Source: Bacillota bacterium (GTDB lineage: Bacteria > Bacillota_C > Negativicutes > JAEYSJ01). Taken from it: a DNA stretch of 61,397 bases. The position numbers and the translations under genes are program-made. Shown one piece after another: positions 60,340 through 61,397 of this stretch (its first letter is position 1; each line of letters begins with the position of its first letter). A model generated the notes under the pieces. That model had not been told where the DNA came from. It saw only the letters and a list, made by a program, of their open reading frames with translations, and searched no databases. The stretch lies in the NCBI GenBank assembly GCA_023434855.1, contig JAEYSJ010000309.1, positions 1-61,397 of the forward strand. Reading direction: 5' to 3'.

Positions 60340-61397
60340 ATGCTACAAAACAAATCGTTACTACGCAGCGGCGCCTGCTGCCTGGTAACTGTCCTGGCGC
60401 TGGTTCTCGGTACGGCCGCGCCGGTTTCGGCTGCGCAAAGACCGGATGCCGGTCAAATTGCCGACAGTGTCAAGGAAATGAAGCCGGTGGTACCTTCCAA
60501 AGCCAGAGTCACCTTTCAGATCAAGCAGGCAGACCGGGAGCAAAAACAGGAGCCGACACAGCAGGAGGGCGCCAGGATTAAGGTCCAGGCCATCCATATC
60601 ACCGGACAAGACCTTTACAGTGAGGACAAGCTGCAAGGTTTGGTCCAGGATGCTGTTGGCCGGGAAGTAACACCGGCTGAATTGCAGGCTGTGGCCCGGC
60701 GGGTCGCGCACTACTTTAACGAGCAGGGCTATATTGTGGCCGGCGCCGATGTTCACCCTCAGGACAGTAAGGACGGTATTGTGGAGATCGCTGTCGTACC
60801 CTGCCGGTACGGCAGTATTGACCTTAAAAATCACTCCCGGCTGAGCAGCGATACTGTCAACGGCTTTCTCGGCCAAATCAAAACCGGCGATTATGTAAAA
60901 AAAGACGTGCTGGAACGCACGCTGCTGCTGATCAGCGATCTGGACAGTGTCAGCATCAATGCCACCCTGATGGTAGGCAAAACCAACGGCACGTCCCAGC
61001 TGATTGTGGAAATCAACGCTGTCAGTGAATTGACCTCGCAGTTTTCTTGGGACAACTATGGCAACCGTTTTGCCGGGGAAGACCGCGGCAACGTCAGCCT
61101 GAACCTCAATAACCTCAGCGGCCGGGGGGATACGATGCGGCTCGGCGGCAATAACTCCGGGGAAGGCATGAGCAATTATAACTTCGGTTACCAGCTGCCG
61201 GTAGGCAGCCGCGGCGCTGTGGTGGGAGTCAGCTATTCCCAGCTGCACTACAGCCTGGGAAGTGATTTTGACGACCTTAATGCCAATGGTTCCTTAAAGG
61301 ACACGGGAATTTACGCCCTATACCCCCTTGTTCGCGCCCGTGACCACAATCTTTATGTGCAACTTGGCTATGACCATAAAAAAATTCAGGACCGCAC
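60340..61397 (+). CDS. TpsB/ShlB/FhaC-type outer-membrane transporter of two-partner secretion, 5' part
   Basis: 352 codons read to the window edge, frame open. ATG at 60340 with AAGGATGAG upstream. Signal peptide (about 1-31, AAPVSAAQ), a Gln/Lys linker, POTRA_2-type domain (about 85-155: IKVQAIHITGQDLYSEDKL...), ShlB POTRA2 (IEIAVVPCRYGSIDLKN onward) and then the start of the beta barrel (SQFSWDNYGNRF, VSLNLNNLSGRGDTMRLGG). These pores export large beta-helical exoproteins in diderms. The partner exoprotein gene is presumably downstream. An opposite-strand open frame at 60361-61248 is a shadow. Confidence 0.92.
   Translation, partial: MLQNKSLLRSGACCLVTVLALVLGTAAPVSAAQRPDAGQIADSVKEMKPVVPSKARVTFQIKQADREQKQEPTQQEGARIKVQAIHITGQDLYSEDKLQGLVQDAVGREVTPAELQAVARRVAHYFNEQGYIVAGADVHPQDSKDGIVEIAVVPCRYGSIDLKNHSRLSSDTVNGFLGQIKTGDYVKKDVLERTLLLISDLDSVSINATLMVGKTNGTSQLIVEINAVSELTSQFSWDNYGNRFAGEDRGNVSLNLNNLSGRGDTMRLGGNNSGEGMSNYNFGYQLPVGSRGAVVGVSYSQLHYSLGSDFDDLNANGSLKDTGIYALYPLVRARDHNLYVQLGYDHKKIQDR

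Noticed and set aside
60361..61248. 295-codon minus-strand open frame
   Set aside because: It lies opposite the TpsB-type gene, which has signal peptide and POTRA features; the antisense frame is a by-product of the GC-rich codon use.

Overview
The window reads as chromosome of a diderm, endospore-forming Firmicute, most likely a Negativicute of the Sporomusaceae type. It combines Gram-negative envelope genes (OmpH/Skp-like chaperone, outer-membrane beta-barrel protein, ADP-heptose enzymes, the start of a TpsB/ShlB-type two-partner secretion pore) with sporulation-type genes (four YjcZ-like mini-proteins behind late-sporulation-like promoters, three AbrB/SpoVT-type regulators). The assignment is inferred from gene content; no rRNA or marker gene is present.

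Layout. 1-3 kb: start of a Ser/Thr/Gln-rich protein and a DUF350 - SPFH/SHOCT - Tim44-like/zinc-ribbon membrane cassette. 3-10 kb: YjcZ-like genes, a PAS-GGDEF diguanylate cyclase, tRNA-Ala(CGC), a His/Met/Tyr/Cys-rich repeat protein, a TPR lipoprotein-like/secreted protein and a Ser/Thr-rich protein, with copies of a small palindromic repeat (core AGAACCGTCCC). 10-24 kb: an envelope and regulation block: processive GT2 glycosyltransferase, 5'-nucleotidase, OmpH, polysaccharide deacetylase, two Arg/Glu/His-rich exported proteins, two chemoreceptors, a beta-barrel protein, three AbrB paralogues. Seven promoters here share an exact geometry: two TGTCA-type half-sites 11 bp apart, then 10 bp to the -10 box, as in PhoB boxes. 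25-27 kb: two paralogous unknown (possibly ComK-like) proteins and a remarkable 22-bp perfect inverted repeat.

27-59 kb is a glycosylation island. It has a heptose-7-phosphate kinase (plus strand) facing a minus-strand unit with heptose-1-phosphate adenylyltransferase, a second heptokinase-like PfkB protein, UDP-xylose synthase-like and UDP-glucose dehydrogenase genes and several GT2 transferases and a methyltransferase. Upstream lies an uninterrupted tandem array of 13 paralogous genes (36.8-58.7 kb), each with 3 to 10 TPRs fused to a GT9 (heptosyltransferase)-like C-terminal domain. Conserved promoters and terminators divide the island into three minus-strand transcription units: 58666-53777, 53390-34160 and 33919-28288. 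Two small Thr/Ser-rich proteins lie upstream, followed divergently by the TpsB gene that runs off the window end.

How it may work: the sugar-nucleotide genes can supply ADP-heptose and UDP-xylose, and the TPR-GT9 proteins resemble in architecture the TPR-containing protein O-glycosyltransferases, so the island may be a multi-enzyme protein or surface glycosylation system, with flagellin, spore-surface proteins or the adjacent two-partner exoprotein as possible acceptors. That link is inference; the array, domain order and repeat structure are read directly from the sequence.
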